NCBI GenBank assembly: GCA_964545075.1
Contig: CAZJFS010000140.1
Location: 1-11,642 of the forward strand
Direction of reading: 5' to 3'
DNA length: 11,642 nt
Source of the DNA: DAOPXV01 sp035352535
GTDB taxonomy: Bacteria; Muiribacteriota; UBA9980
Shown: piece by piece, positions 1 through 7,893 of the stretch
Position numbering within the stretch: the first letter of the stretch is position 1
Layout of the letters: every line of letters starts with the position of its first letter
Notes under the pieces: generated by a model
Database searches by the model: none
Told to the model about the DNA's origin: nothing
Seen by the model: the letters and a program-made list of their open reading frames with translations, nothing else
Position numbers and translations under genes: made by a program

Positions 1-1335
1 TTCGCCACGCACATCATGGGCCCTTATGAATGGGACGCGCACGACATATCGGTAAAGGGCGTATTCACGAACAATCTCATTGCGGGAGCCATGAGAGGCT
101 TCGGCGTCAATCAGGCATGCTTCGCCCTCGAGTCCATGATAGACCGGCTGGCTTCCAAACTCGGATTGTCGCCCTTAAAAATCCGTGAGATGAATATGGT
201 CCGCGACGGCCGAAAAATGGGTCTTGGCGAAATAGCCAGCAATTCCGAAGGCTTGTACAGGTCCTTCGAGGCGGTTTCAAAGCGCTTCGATCCGGAAGCG
301 ATAAACGAATTCAACATGAAAAACGATAAAAGGAAACGCGCCTTCGGCATCGCCATCGCCCACAAGAACATAAGCCTCGGCAACAACTCTCCGCGCGATG
401 TTTCGCATATCCGTATATCAATATCGCATAACGTCGAAAAGATCACGCTGCATTCGGGAGCGTCCGACATAGGACAGGGCATTTATAATATTTTAAGGCA
501 GCTCGCGTCCGAAGCCACGGGCATTTGCCTCGAAAAAATAACCGTCGACTTTGGAAAGACGCTCACTGCACCGCCGGCCGGAGTAACCTCGGCCTCGCGT
601 CAGACCTTTATGAGCGGCAACGCCGTTGTTCACGGATGCGAATATTTGATTTCCGAACTCGCGAAACGGATATCAGCGAATCTGAAGATCGCCGGGTCCG
701 CATTCGAAATCAAGGGCGAAAAAATTATTTTCAAAGAAAAAATACCCATCGCGCATAACGATATCAAAACCATCTGGAACTATATTTCCGTGTACGAAAA
801 AGAAGGGTTCGAAGTCACGTATAAGTTCGACGCCCCGCGAACCTCGGAATCGTTTAATGCAGGAAAAGAAGGGTTTCGAAGTCACTTTGCATACAGTTTC
901 GCGACCCACGGCGTTTTGATCGAGACCGACCTGGAAACGAAAAAATTCAAGATACTCAAAATCGTCGCCGCCCATGACGTGGGCCGCGCCATCAACCCTA
1001 AAAGCTTATACGGCCAGATAGTAGGCGGAGTCGTTATGGGTCTGGGATACGCGGTTTCCGAGCATATAAGCGTAACGCCCGACGGCCTTGTGGACGCTCG
1101 CGGAATGTCGGCGCTCGGGCTTTTGAAAGCGGCGCAGGTTCCGCCGGTAGAAACCGTAATAATCGAATCTCCTCACCCCGAAGGCCCGTTCGGAGCGCGC
1201 GGAATAGGTGAAATATCGACGGTGCCGATCGCGGCCGCCCTCTGCAATGCGCTCAGAAACGCCACCGGCCTTGAATTTAATACGCTGCCGATAAACATGA
1301 ACGAAAACGGGTTTAAATATTCACCCGAACTATGA
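1..1335 (+). CDS. Molybdenum hydroxylase large subunit, xanthine dehydrogenase family (5'-partial)
   Basis: The reading frame is open from base 1, so the N-terminal half lies outside the window; 444 residues are visible. They match the molybdopterin-binding part of xanthine dehydrogenase/aldehyde oxidase enzymes, which hydroxylate purines, aldehydes or heteroaromatic compounds at a Mo centre. Motifs in order (numbered from base 1): GAMRGFG at 29-35, a cofactor-contacting IGQG at 157-160, SASRQT at 197-202, DVGRAINP near 326-333, and FGARGIGE at 397-404, where Glu404 aligns with the catalytic base of bovine xanthine oxidase. The 'GFGVNQ' form of the first motif reminds me of the selenium-dependent branch, but I cannot confirm this. 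No FeS or FAD domain is visible; these may be upstream. The substrate is unknown. Family assignment is firm; exact function is not. Confidence 0.9.
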   Translation, partial: FATHIMGPYEWDAHDISVKGVFTNNLIAGAMRGFGVNQACFALESMIDRLASKLGLSPLKIREMNMVRDGRKMGLGEIASNSEGLYRSFEAVSKRFDPEAINEFNMKNDKRKRAFGIAIAHKNISLGNNSPRDVSHIRISISHNVEKITLHSGASDIGQGIYNILRQLASEATGICLEKITVDFGKTLTAPPAGVTSASRQTFMSGNAVVHGCEYLISELAKRISANLKIAGSAFEIKGEKIIFKEKIPIAHNDIKTIWNYISVYEKEGFEVTYKFDAPRTSESFNAGKEGFRSHFAYSFATHGVLIETDLETKKFKILKIVAAHDVGRAINPKSLYGQIVGGVVMGLGYAVSEHISVTPDGLVDARGMSALGLLKAAQVPPVETVIIESPHPEGPFGARGIGEISTVPIAAALCNALRNATGLEFNTLPINMNENGFKYSPEL

Positions 1336-1403
1336 CGCTAAAATTCAGCAATCCAGCTTTAATCGCCGAACGGCTCCGCTTCGTCCAGCGTAAAGTTAAT
1401 TAG
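1332..1403 (+). other. Possible 23-residue ORF overlapping the molybdenum hydroxylase stop
   Basis: An ATG shares the ATGA overlap with the upstream stop codon and opens a 23-codon frame ending in TAG. Such overlaps normally mark translational coupling in operons. The peptide begins MTLKFSNPALIAERL and has no recognisable domain. It could be the surviving start of a decayed downstream operon gene, a real micropeptide, or chance. I favour a remnant or chance. Confidence 0.2.
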
Positions 1404-1444
1404 CGGAAAAAATAATCACTTTAATACGCCGCTTATTTTCCGCT
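1402..1444 (+). repeat. Imperfect hairpin downstream of the molybdenum hydroxylase gene
   Basis: AGCGGAAAA at 1402-1410 pairs exactly with TTTTCCGCT at 1436-1444 across a 25-base loop. No T-run follows on the + strand, so it is a weak terminator at best. It may stabilise the 3' end of the upstream mRNA. Confidence 0.3.
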
Positions 1445-1485
1445 CATGTGAATTTCTATAAGCCTCATCATTCACAAAAATTTAA

Positions 1486-1516
1486 AAAGCCCCGCCTTAT
1501 AAAAAGACGGGGCTTT
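1486..1516 (-). terminator. Rho-independent terminator of the secreted protein gene
   Basis: Bases 1486-1498 and 1504-1516 form a 13-position stem with one mismatch on the + strand (a G-U wobble on the - strand) and a 5-base loop; its core is AAAGCCCCG/CGGGGCTTT. On the - strand it is followed by TTTTTAAATTTTT, the better orientation, 28 bases after the stop at 1545. It may also stop + strand transcription from the molybdenum hydroxylase gene. Confidence 0.8.
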
Positions 1517-1544
1517 CATTAGTATTTATGGCTTAAGGCTTTTA

Positions 1545-3404
1545 TTAGTTTCCGGTTTTTTCGCCTTCTTCTTCTTTTTCAACCGTGCCTTTAGGAGCTT
1601 CAACGGGCGCGTCTTTCTTTTCTTCTACTTTTGTTTCATCGGGTGTCGCTTCGCCCTTTTTTTCCTCTACTTTAGGTTCAGCCGGTTTTTCTTCGCCCTT
1701 TTTCTCTTCCATAACGGGAGCCTGAGGAGCGTTCCCCTTCGTCATTTTTTCGGCCATAAGCTTGAACTGTTCGGTAACGAATTCGGGGGTCATTTTGCTC
1801 ATGTCCATGGTGATGATCATACCGCCGACGATATCGTTGTTTACCATGCTCGCGGAAGCGAGGAAGTTTTTAGCGAAATCGTTCTTCTGTATTTTTGAAG
1901 CGTCAGGAGCGAGTTCCATAGCAACTTTCGTAAGTTTTTCGGAGTTCATGAAGTATGAAAGGAATGCCGTAGCGTCGATAGCGCCAAGAGCTTTAAATTC
2001 AGCGTTCGAAGCAAGGTTAACTTTTACCGCGGCTGCTTTTTCAAAAGCTTTTCTGCTGGTAGCGATTATGAACTGTTTGTCGATGACGCCGGCGATGATT
2101 ACGAGATCTTTAACCGGAGCGCCCTTAACTTCGATAGCTTTTACTTTCAGGTTAGCGACCGTCTCATCTTTGAACTCGAGGTTCGGGGATACGTTTTTAA
2201 GGAAAGCCGCGAGTTTTTCAATGAACTTAACTTGTTTTTCAGCGCTTGCGCAGCCAAGGCCAAGATATACGTCAGGAATGAGGCCCTTTTCTTTTATTTC
2301 TTTAGGATTGACGATATCGCTTACGGCTACGAAGATTCCGCCGTCAAACCATGAAAGAATGTCTTCTTCAAGGTTCATGCCGGTCATCATAAGCATAGGT
2401 TTTACCTGAGCGAGTTCAGGCATATCGAAGAGCTCTTTTGTGAGGTTCAATTTAAGATCGAGGAAAAGAACTACGTCAGCGGGCATAGCTTCCGAGGGAT
2501 GTGAAGCTCTCTTGATGCCGCCGATAAGTTTTTTTGCGAGATCGAAACCTTTTTTTACCGCGGGATCTTTAACTTCGTTCATGGAAATTATAGCTTTTGT
2601 AGCGATTTTTGAAAGATCGCCGGTGACTTCGCCGCCGAGAGCGATGAAGTTTATCAAGTCAGCCATGTTTTTCTGAGGTTCGAGCTGTTTGATCGCTTCG
2701 CCGTCGAAGAAAAGAACGCTTGTAGCGCCTTTTCCAACGCTTTCACAGGCGAGCTTGAATTTATCGCTTGAAGCAAGGGTTTCTTTTTCGTTTTTAAGAG
2801 CGGTTATAACCGTCTTGTGAGCAGCTTCGGATTTTTTCTGAGCTACCATAACCACCGTATTTCCGAAAGAGAGAAGCTTTACGTCGTTGCCGTTCGAATG
2901 ATCCTTCGTGCTGTCTTTAGGAGCGGCTGTAGCGACCTTTATGCCTTCTTCTTCGGAATCCGTGAATATAAGTTCTTCGTTAGCGTATTTTTTCTTGTAT
3001 ATCTGGGCGATTTTTTCCTTGGCTTTGGTAATAACTTCAGCCGGAAGCTTATCGTTATCGAAAGTTACAAGAACAGCCATAGCAGGTTCTTTCATATCTT
3101 TCGCGCCAGGAACCGCGGCGATCGAGAAATTGGTAACGTTATTGAGTTTTTCAAAAATACCCTTGGGGAAAGCCGTGCCTGTTTCTTTTTCGAAATTAGC
3201 GGTTACTTTATCGAATTCGGGATTTTTAATTATGATGTCGATATACTTCAACATGGATGCTTTCTGTTCTGGAGTGAAGGTAACGGTATAAACGAACGGG
3301 GATACCTTCGGAACACCGGGAACCTTGTCTATAGCCGCAAAAGCCGCGGAAAAACTAAAAAGTACAGCGATTAAAGTGACGACCAGTAAAAGTCTCTTTT
3401 TCAT
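1545..3404 (-). CDS. Secreted tandem-domain protein of unknown function (DUF3352-like) with Lys/Glu tail
   Basis: This 619-residue protein has a clear Sec signal peptide: MKKR, a hydrophobic core and an AFA-A cleavage site near residue 23. It should be periplasmic or outside the cell. The mature part seems to contain two related halves. Residues 61-100 resemble 325-366 (a helix, then ETGTAFPKGIF... against MTGMNLEEDIL...). Residues 175-240 resemble 431-492 (LASSDKFK... against LASNAEFK...). The 'LEEDILSWFDGGIFVAVS' segment resembles DUF3352-type proteins; that is recall of a family pattern, not a search result. Residues 566-619 form a low-complexity tail with three EEKK units. No catalytic motif or transmembrane helix follows the signal. 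AAGGAG at 3414-3419 lies 9 bases before the ATG, which fixes the start. The gene has its own promoter and terminator. Confidence 0.85.
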   Translation of the reverse strand: MKKRLLLVVTLIAVLFSFSAAFAAIDKVPGVPKVSPFVYTVTFTPEQKASMLKYIDIIIKNPEFDKVTANFEKETGTAFPKGIFEKLNNVTNFSIAAVPGAKDMKEPAMAVLVTFDNDKLPAEVITKAKEKIAQIYKKKYANEELIFTDSEEEGIKVATAAPKDSTKDHSNGNDVKLLSFGNTVVMVAQKKSEAAHKTVITALKNEKETLASSDKFKLACESVGKGATSVLFFDGEAIKQLEPQKNMADLINFIALGGEVTGDLSKIATKAIISMNEVKDPAVKKGFDLAKKLIGGIKRASHPSEAMPADVVLFLDLKLNLTKELFDMPELAQVKPMLMMTGMNLEEDILSWFDGGIFVAVSDIVNPKEIKEKGLIPDVYLGLGCASAEKQVKFIEKLAAFLKNVSPNLEFKDETVANLKVKAIEVKGAPVKDLVIIAGVIDKQFIIATSRKAFEKAAAVKVNLASNAEFKALGAIDATAFLSYFMNSEKLTKVAMELAPDASKIQKNDFAKNFLASASMVNNDIVGGMIITMDMSKMTPEFVTEQFKLMAEKMTKGNAPQAPVMEEKKGEEKPAEPKVEEKKGEATPDETKVEEKKDAPVEAPKGTVEKEEEGEKTGN

Positions 3405-3437
3405 TTAAGAAAACTCCTTGTTTTAAGATTTTTCGAT

Positions 3438-3466
3438 ATCATAACAGATAAAAATTTAAAGGTCAA
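3438..3466 (-). promoter_or_regulatory. Sigma-70-type promoter of the secreted protein gene
   Basis: On the - strand TTGACC (3466-3461) and TATGAT (3443-3438) are 17 bases apart, and TGT precedes the -10 box (extended -10). Transcription would start near 3431, giving a leader of about 27 bases that contains the AAGGAG site. This is one of the best promoter matches in the window. Confidence 0.65.
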
Positions 3467-3524
3467 GTTTTTTTTGAAGCATTCGTCCAATTTTTTAAAA
3501 TCCCCTGTTGCGTTGTTTTTTCTA

Positions 3525-3553
3525 TTGTATTACGGCCTGATTTGTGATAGAAT
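3525..3553 (+). promoter_or_regulatory. Promoter of the MFS-methyltransferase operon, with near-leaderless start
   Basis: TTGTAT (3525-3530) and TAGAAT (3548-3553) are 17 bases apart, and TGA before the -10 box makes an extended -10 element. The expected start site near 3560 leaves only about 6 bases before the ATG at 3566, and no Shine-Dalgarno sequence precedes that ATG. Confidence 0.5.
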
Positions 3554-3565
3554 AACAATTAAATT

Positions 3566-4813
3566 ATGTCACAAGAAACAACTGATGATAAAAATAACAT
3601 ATTAAAAATACTCGCCGTATCATTTTTTAAAGTTTATTACATGACGATTTCGGTAATGTTTTATGCTTATATCCCTATATTTTTTAAAAACAAAGGCTTT
3701 TCAGGACAACAAACCGGTATTCTTTTCTCGTTACAATCTCTCATGGCGATAGCGACCTATCTTCCTTCAGGCATAATAAACGACCGTTTCTCGGTTAAAA
3801 GCCAGATAATTTTCGGAATTTTTATTTTCACGGCTTTCGCGGGCTTTCTTCAAATATCATTAACCTTCTGGCATTTTTTTGCGATCTTCATACTCTGGGG
3901 CCTTTCCGGCACCATCCTTGATAACTCTACCAATGTAATGTATTACAAGGAATCGACGCGCTCTCCCAACAAGTTGTTTTTCGCCATTTACGGCATCACA
4001 TCCACAATCGCATATGCGCTGGGCGGAAGAATCGGCTCCTCGCTGATCGACGGAAACGACTATTCCGCGCTTTTCAAAACGATTTTTTATATGTCTCTTG
4101 CCCTGCTTCCTTTAGCCATGACGCTTTCCAACACAAAAGCCGTCAACATAAAAATAACGGATTATTTCGATGACATCCTGCGGTTCGACACGTTCGTTTT
4201 AGCCGCGACCATATTCATTTTCACTTATCATTGGGGCGCCGAACTCACAAGCTTTACAATGTTCATGAAAAATGAAGCGGGAATGGATCTGGGCTCTATA
4301 GCCATAATCTACCTCGAGGTCGGCCTTTTAATGAGCGCCATAATCTTCGCGCTGGGCATTTTTAAACAACGGCACGGACTCAAACCCGTTACCGCGATCT
4401 ATATCGCGGTGGCAGCAAGCGCGGGTTCGCAATTGGCTTTTTGCTGCGTAAACTCTTTCGAAGGAATGCTCTTCAATCAGCTTTTCCACGCTATAGGCGA
4501 TTCTTTTTTCATGTACTACTGGCTTAATGTAATCCCGACCATGTATAAATACGAGCGCATCGGCGGCGCATCCTCTTTCGTCAATCTTTTCGCGGTTATA
4601 TCGGTAATCGTGGGTTCGACGGTATCGGGAATGGCGGTCCAGGGATCGGGAAGCAACTATACCGCCTTCTTGATCTCCGGTCTTTTATCGCTTCTAATAT
4701 ACCCGCTGCAAATGTTTTCATCGTCACGCGCAAGAGCTCCTCTTATAACAGACGCCATGCACTCAAACGAAGATAATATATTACAAGAATTCCAGGGAGG
4801 AATTTCAAAATGA
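3566..4813 (+). CDS. MFS transporter (MFS_1-like / LacY-HcaT type)
   Basis: A 415-residue integral membrane protein with about 12 hydrophobic segments, the usual size of a major facilitator carrier in the cytoplasmic membrane. Segment 1 ends with PIFFKNKGFSGQQTGILFS, the pattern of the MFS_1_like group (nucleoside, lactose and phenylpropionate H+ symporters). GIINDRFS at 69-76 is the loop 2-3 motif A (G-x-x-x-D-R). A charged N-terminus and a short hydrophilic C-terminus flank the bundle. The substrate cannot be read from the sequence. The stop codon overlaps the start of the downstream methyltransferase/MTHFR gene, so a methyl donor, homocysteine, methionine or folate-related solute is a reasonable guess only. 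No ribosome-binding site precedes the ATG, and the promoter lies so close that the mRNA may be leaderless. Confidence 0.88.
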   Translation: MSQETTDDKNNILKILAVSFFKVYYMTISVMFYAYIPIFFKNKGFSGQQTGILFSLQSLMAIATYLPSGIINDRFSVKSQIIFGIFIFTAFAGFLQISLTFWHFFAIFILWGLSGTILDNSTNVMYYKESTRSPNKLFFAIYGITSTIAYALGGRIGSSLIDGNDYSALFKTIFYMSLALLPLAMTLSNTKAVNIKITDYFDDILRFDTFVLAATIFIFTYHWGAELTSFTMFMKNEAGMDLGSIAIIYLEVGLLMSAIIFALGIFKQRHGLKPVTAIYIAVAASAGSQLAFCCVNSFEGMLFNQLFHAIGDSFFMYYWLNVIPTMYKYERIGGASSFVNLFAVISVIVGSTVSGMAVQGSGSNYTAFLISGLLSLLIYPLQMFSSSRARAPLITDAMHSNEDNILQEFQGGISK

Positions 4814-6678
4814 GCGAAAAAAAAATGAGTTTCAGGGACGTTTTAAACGAAGACAAAGTTTTGATATTCGACGGGGCCATGGGCACCATGTTTTATTCAA
4901 AAGGCATATACATCAACAGGTGTTTTGATGAATTGAATCTTTCGGCGCCATCGCTGGTCACGGACACTCACGCCGAATATATTAAAGCCGGATCGAACGT
5001 AATAGAAACCAATACTTTCGGCGCCAACCGCTGCAAGCTGGCTCCGCACGGCCTCGCCGAAAAACTGGAAGCAATAAACTTTCAGGGCGCAAGGCTCGCC
5101 TCACAGATAGCGAAATCAGCTCCTCATCCTGTATACGTCGGCGGTTCAATGGGCCCGCTGGGAATCAAAATCGAGCCATGGGGAAAAACTTCAGTAGATG
5201 AAGCCTGCGATTTCTTCACCGAGCAGGCTCATGCGCTTCTGGCGGGAGGCGTGGATTTTTTCGTGCTTGAAACATTTTCCGATATAAACGAGATACATCA
5301 GGCGATACGCGCCATAAAAAAACTCTGCGACCTTCCGGTCATCGCCCAGATACGCATAGCTGATGACGGAAACGCCACTTATGGAACCACGCCGGAGGTT
5401 TTCACGCAGAACCTCGACATGTGGGGCGCGGATATAATAGGCTTAAATTGCGGCGTCGGCCCAAAGATCATGCTCGACACCATAGAAATCATGCAAAATT
5501 ACACGAAGAAAAAATTTATCGTCCAGCCTACCGCGGGCCTTCCGACATCCGTCGAAGGGCGCACCATGTATCTTTCATCGCCAGAATATTTCGCCGAATA
5601 TACCAAACGCTTTATCCAGCACTCGGTTAAGATGATAGGCGGTTGCTGCGGCACTTCGCCGGCCCACATAAAAGCCATGTCAGCCGCGGTAAAAGCGCTG
5701 TCGCCATCCGAACGTACAATAAGCATGGTATCTCTAAACTTTTCAAAACGTGAAACGATTAAAGTTACGCCGATCCCTAAAGAAAAAAAATCCTCGTTCG
5801 CGGCCAAGATCTGCGAAGGTAAATTCGTGGTCTCGGTTGAAATATCGCCACCGCGCGGCTGCGATGTTTCCCGGGCCGTTGAATCAGCCAGATTCGCCAA
5901 AGATAATGGAATAGACACCATAAACATACCCGACGGCCCACGCGCCACCGCGCGAATGAGCCCCCAGGCGCTCGCCAATATCTTCGAGCAGCGCGCGGGC
6001 ATGGAAACGATACTTCACTACTGCTGCAGAGATAGAAACCTCCTCGGCATGCAGTCCGACCTTCTTGGAGCCTATGCTCTCGGATTAAAAAACGTGCTTC
6101 TTATAACCGGAGACCCGCCAAAGCTCGGCGATTATCCTGACGCCACGGCGGTTTTCGATGTCGATTCGATCGGGCTTACCAACATGGTCAACCGCCTGAA
6201 CAACGGTATGGATCTCGGGGGCAATCCCATAGGCTCGCCGACAGGCTTTTTCATTGGCGTAGGCGCTAACCCCGGAGCCATAGATCTGGATCTGGAGATA
6301 AGACGTTTCGAATACAAGGTCGAAGCTGGAGCTGAATTCGCCATAACTCAACCCGTTTTCGACATAACATTGCTCGAAAACTTCCTTAAACGCATAAAAC
6401 ATGTCAGAATACCCGTTCTTGCGGGAATATGGCCGCTCGCCTCGCTTAAAAACGCCGAATTCATGAACAATGAAGTGCCCGGAATGACCATTCCTGACGA
6501 ACTTATGCTCAGGATGAGAACGGCCGACACTGCTGAAAAACAAAAGGAAGAGGGCATAAAGATAGCGCGAGAAGCGCTTGCCAGAGTCAAAGATATGGTC
6601 GAAGGCGCCCAGATATCCGCGCCGTTCGGAAGAGTAGCGACCGTGCTCGAAGTCATTGACGGGATAGTAAAAAAATAA
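4810..6678 (+). CDS. yitJ: Bifunctional homocysteine S-methyltransferase / 5,10-methylenetetrahydrofolate reductase
   Basis: This 622-residue cytoplasmic enzyme joins two modules of methionine synthesis. Residues about 10-295 are a homocysteine methyltransferase barrel with DGAMGT near the N-terminus. Its three zinc ligands are visible: Cys214 in GLNCGVG, and Cys279 and Cys280 in GGCCG. Residues about 331-620 are a MetF-like flavin reductase that makes 5-methyl-THF. There VEISPP carries Glu344, aligning with catalytic Glu28 of E. coli MetF; TGDPP holds Asp435, aligning with Asp120; and TQPVFD holds Gln514. This order and length match B. subtilis YitJ. The cobalamin-binding and activation domains of full MetH are absent. 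The ATG overlaps the MFS stop (ATGA), with AGGGAGG at 4794-4800. I see no SAM riboswitch upstream. The methyl donor of the first module is uncertain. Confidence 0.93.
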   Translation: MSEKKMSFRDVLNEDKVLIFDGAMGTMFYSKGIYINRCFDELNLSAPSLVTDTHAEYIKAGSNVIETNTFGANRCKLAPHGLAEKLEAINFQGARLASQIAKSAPHPVYVGGSMGPLGIKIEPWGKTSVDEACDFFTEQAHALLAGGVDFFVLETFSDINEIHQAIRAIKKLCDLPVIAQIRIADDGNATYGTTPEVFTQNLDMWGADIIGLNCGVGPKIMLDTIEIMQNYTKKKFIVQPTAGLPTSVEGRTMYLSSPEYFAEYTKRFIQHSVKMIGGCCGTSPAHIKAMSAAVKALSPSERTISMVSLNFSKRETIKVTPIPKEKKSSFAAKICEGKFVVSVEISPPRGCDVSRAVESARFAKDNGIDTINIPDGPRATARMSPQALANIFEQRAGMETILHYCCRDRNLLGMQSDLLGAYALGLKNVLLITGDPPKLGDYPDATAVFDVDSIGLTNMVNRLNNGMDLGGNPIGSPTGFFIGVGANPGAIDLDLEIRRFEYKVEAGAEFAITQPVFDITLLENFLKRIKHVRIPVLAGIWPLASLKNAEFMNNEVPGMTIPDELMLRMRTADTAEKQKEEGIKIAREALARVKDMVEGAQISAPFGRVATVLEVIDGIVKK

Positions 6679-6682
6679 GTGT

Positions 6683-7774
6683 TTATTGAATAAGAAATGA
6701 AATGGCGACCCCGGTATATTTACCCGGGTCGCTTTCAATTTTAAACGAGCCGCCGTAAAATTCGGCTACTTTTTTTGAAAGCGCCAGTCCCAGACCGGAC
6801 CCCTGCTGCTCAAAAAATTTTCTTTCAAACTGCATGTAAGCTCCGATTCCGGAAATATACTCGCGGCTCATACCGCGACCGGCATCAGAAATCATTATCG
6901 TGAAAACGTTATTTTCAACAAAAGTTTTTATACATACCCGCGATCCCGGATCGGAATATTTGAAAGCGTTATCTATAAGTTCATAAAGCACCTTTTTCAC
7001 ATGGTCTGGATGAGCCTTCAAAAAAGCATCGGAAATGTCTATTTCAAGATCGTCTTCTCTCTTATAAAAAGCCGCGCAAGAAGCCGCTGCCGCGGAAACG
7101 TCTTTTTTCGAGAACGGCGCGGATACCTTTAAAAGCTGCCCCTTTTTTTCAGGATCCGTAGAAATCACTTCAAGCTCGGCATATAACAAAAATTTTTTTA
7201 TTGTCCGTGAAAGCCTTTCACCAGACTCAATTATGCCGTTTATCATCTCTCGCGCTTCGCCTTTTTCAAGCGATTCGTAATCGCTCGCCAATATAGAGGC
7301 ATAACCCATTATAACATTTAGCGGCGTAAGCATTTCATGGGGCATCGAAAGGCTTATCGAATTTCTCAGGTCTCTCAGCCTCTTATCTTTTTCCTTTTCT
7401 GATATTTCCAGCCTGTCAAGACGAACCTTTATAGCTTTTAAAAGTTCATCCCGCTTAAAAGGTTTGGTAAGATAATCGTCAGCGCCGGTTTCCATTCCAA
7501 GCCTCATATCATGCCTGTCGGCTTTAGCTGAAAGAAATATCAGCGCTATGCCGGTGGTGGCCGGATCGTTCTTCAGCGCCCGCGCCACGTCATAGCCATC
7601 GATTTCCGGCATCATAATATCGCAGATAATAAGATCGGGCAAATGTTTTCGGGCGAATTGAATTCCAAGGATGCCATTCGCCGCCGAAATTACTTCATAG
7701 CCTTCCAAAGTCAATATCTGTGAAATATTGTCCAGAACTTCCCGCTCGTCTTCAATAAGAAGTATCTTTTTCAA
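6683..7774 (-). CDS. Soluble hybrid receiver-histidine kinase
   Basis: A 363-residue two-component protein with no membrane segment or signal peptide. Residues 1-120 are a CheY-like receiver: KKILLIEDE acidic pocket, phospho-acceptor Asp52 in CDIMMPEIDG, and Lys104 in TKPF. A short coiled coil leads to the HisKA helix with His146 in PHEMLTPLN. The ATPase domain has the N box with Asn269 (ELIDNAFKYS), the G1 box DAGRG from Asp297, and GSGLGL at 325-330. All residues for autophosphorylation and receipt of phosphate are present. An input to this receiver from another kinase, rather than from a ligand, is likely. The TTG at 7774 is chosen because receivers begin at KKILL and a weak GGTGG lies just upstream. 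The frame extends to another TTG at 7816 that has no ribosome site. The stop lies only 4 bases from the convergent methyltransferase gene. Confidence 0.88.
   Translation of the reverse strand: MKKILLIEDEREVLDNISQILTLEGYEVISAANGILGIQFARKHLPDLIICDIMMPEIDGYDVARALKNDPATTGIALIFLSAKADRHDMRLGMETGADDYLTKPFKRDELLKAIKVRLDRLEISEKEKDKRLRDLRNSISLSMPHEMLTPLNVIMGYASILASDYESLEKGEAREMINGIIESGERLSRTIKKFLLYAELEVISTDPEKKGQLLKVSAPFSKKDVSAAAASCAAFYKREDDLEIDISDAFLKAHPDHVKKVLYELIDNAFKYSDPGSRVCIKTFVENNVFTIMISDAGRGMSREYISGIGAYMQFERKFFEQQGSGLGLALSKKVAEFYGGSFKIESDPGKYTGVAISFLIQ
6705..6732 (+). terminator. Probable terminator of the MFS-methyltransferase operon, inside the convergent kinase gene
   Basis: GCGACCCCGGTA (6705-6716) pairs with TACCCGGGTCGC (6721-6732) with one C-C mismatch and a 4-base loop. 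TTTCAATTTT follows on the + strand. The hairpin starts 27 bases after the + strand stop at 6678, and its bases also encode the last residues of the opposing kinase. Confidence 0.55.
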
Positions 7775-7831
7775 GATGCCACCATCGCCCTTAATTTTGC
7801 AATCACGCGCAAGCAATTATCAGATATATGA

Positions 7832-7837
7832 ATTATA
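7832..7837 (-). promoter_or_regulatory. Second possible -10 element of the kinase gene
   Basis: A perfect TATAAT on the - strand is preceded by TGT (extended -10), but no good -35 box sits at the right spacing. Starting near 7825, it would give a leader of about 51 bases to the TTG at 7774 and exclude the upstream TTG as a normally led start. Confidence 0.35.
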
Positions 7838-7864
7838 ACAAAAACGAGACATTTTCCCTGAAAT

Positions 7865-7893
7865 ATTTTAACAAATTTATACATGCAAATCAA
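7865..7893 (-). promoter_or_regulatory. Promoter of the receiver-histidine kinase gene
   Basis: TTGATT (7893-7888) and TAAAAT (7870-7865) are 17 bases apart, with TGT before the -10 box. The start would be near 7858. The -35 box is part of a 10-bp inverted repeat, which suggests a regulator bound here. Confidence 0.55.

Noticed and set aside
1762..2409. 215-codon open frame on the + strand inside the secreted protein gene
   Set aside because: It is an antisense shadow. The - strand frame has a signal peptide, a ribosome site, a promoter and sensible domain repeats.
3566..4810. SAM riboswitch controlling the methyltransferase operon
   Set aside because: The promoter-to-ATG distance is about 6 bases and the gene pair overlaps, so there is no room for a riboswitch, and none of its conserved sequence was seen in 3467-3565.
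6085..6738. 217-codon - strand frame across the end of the methyltransferase/MTHFR gene
   Set aside because: The MetF motifs are all in the + strand frame; the antisense translation looks random and overlaps the start of another gene's coding end.
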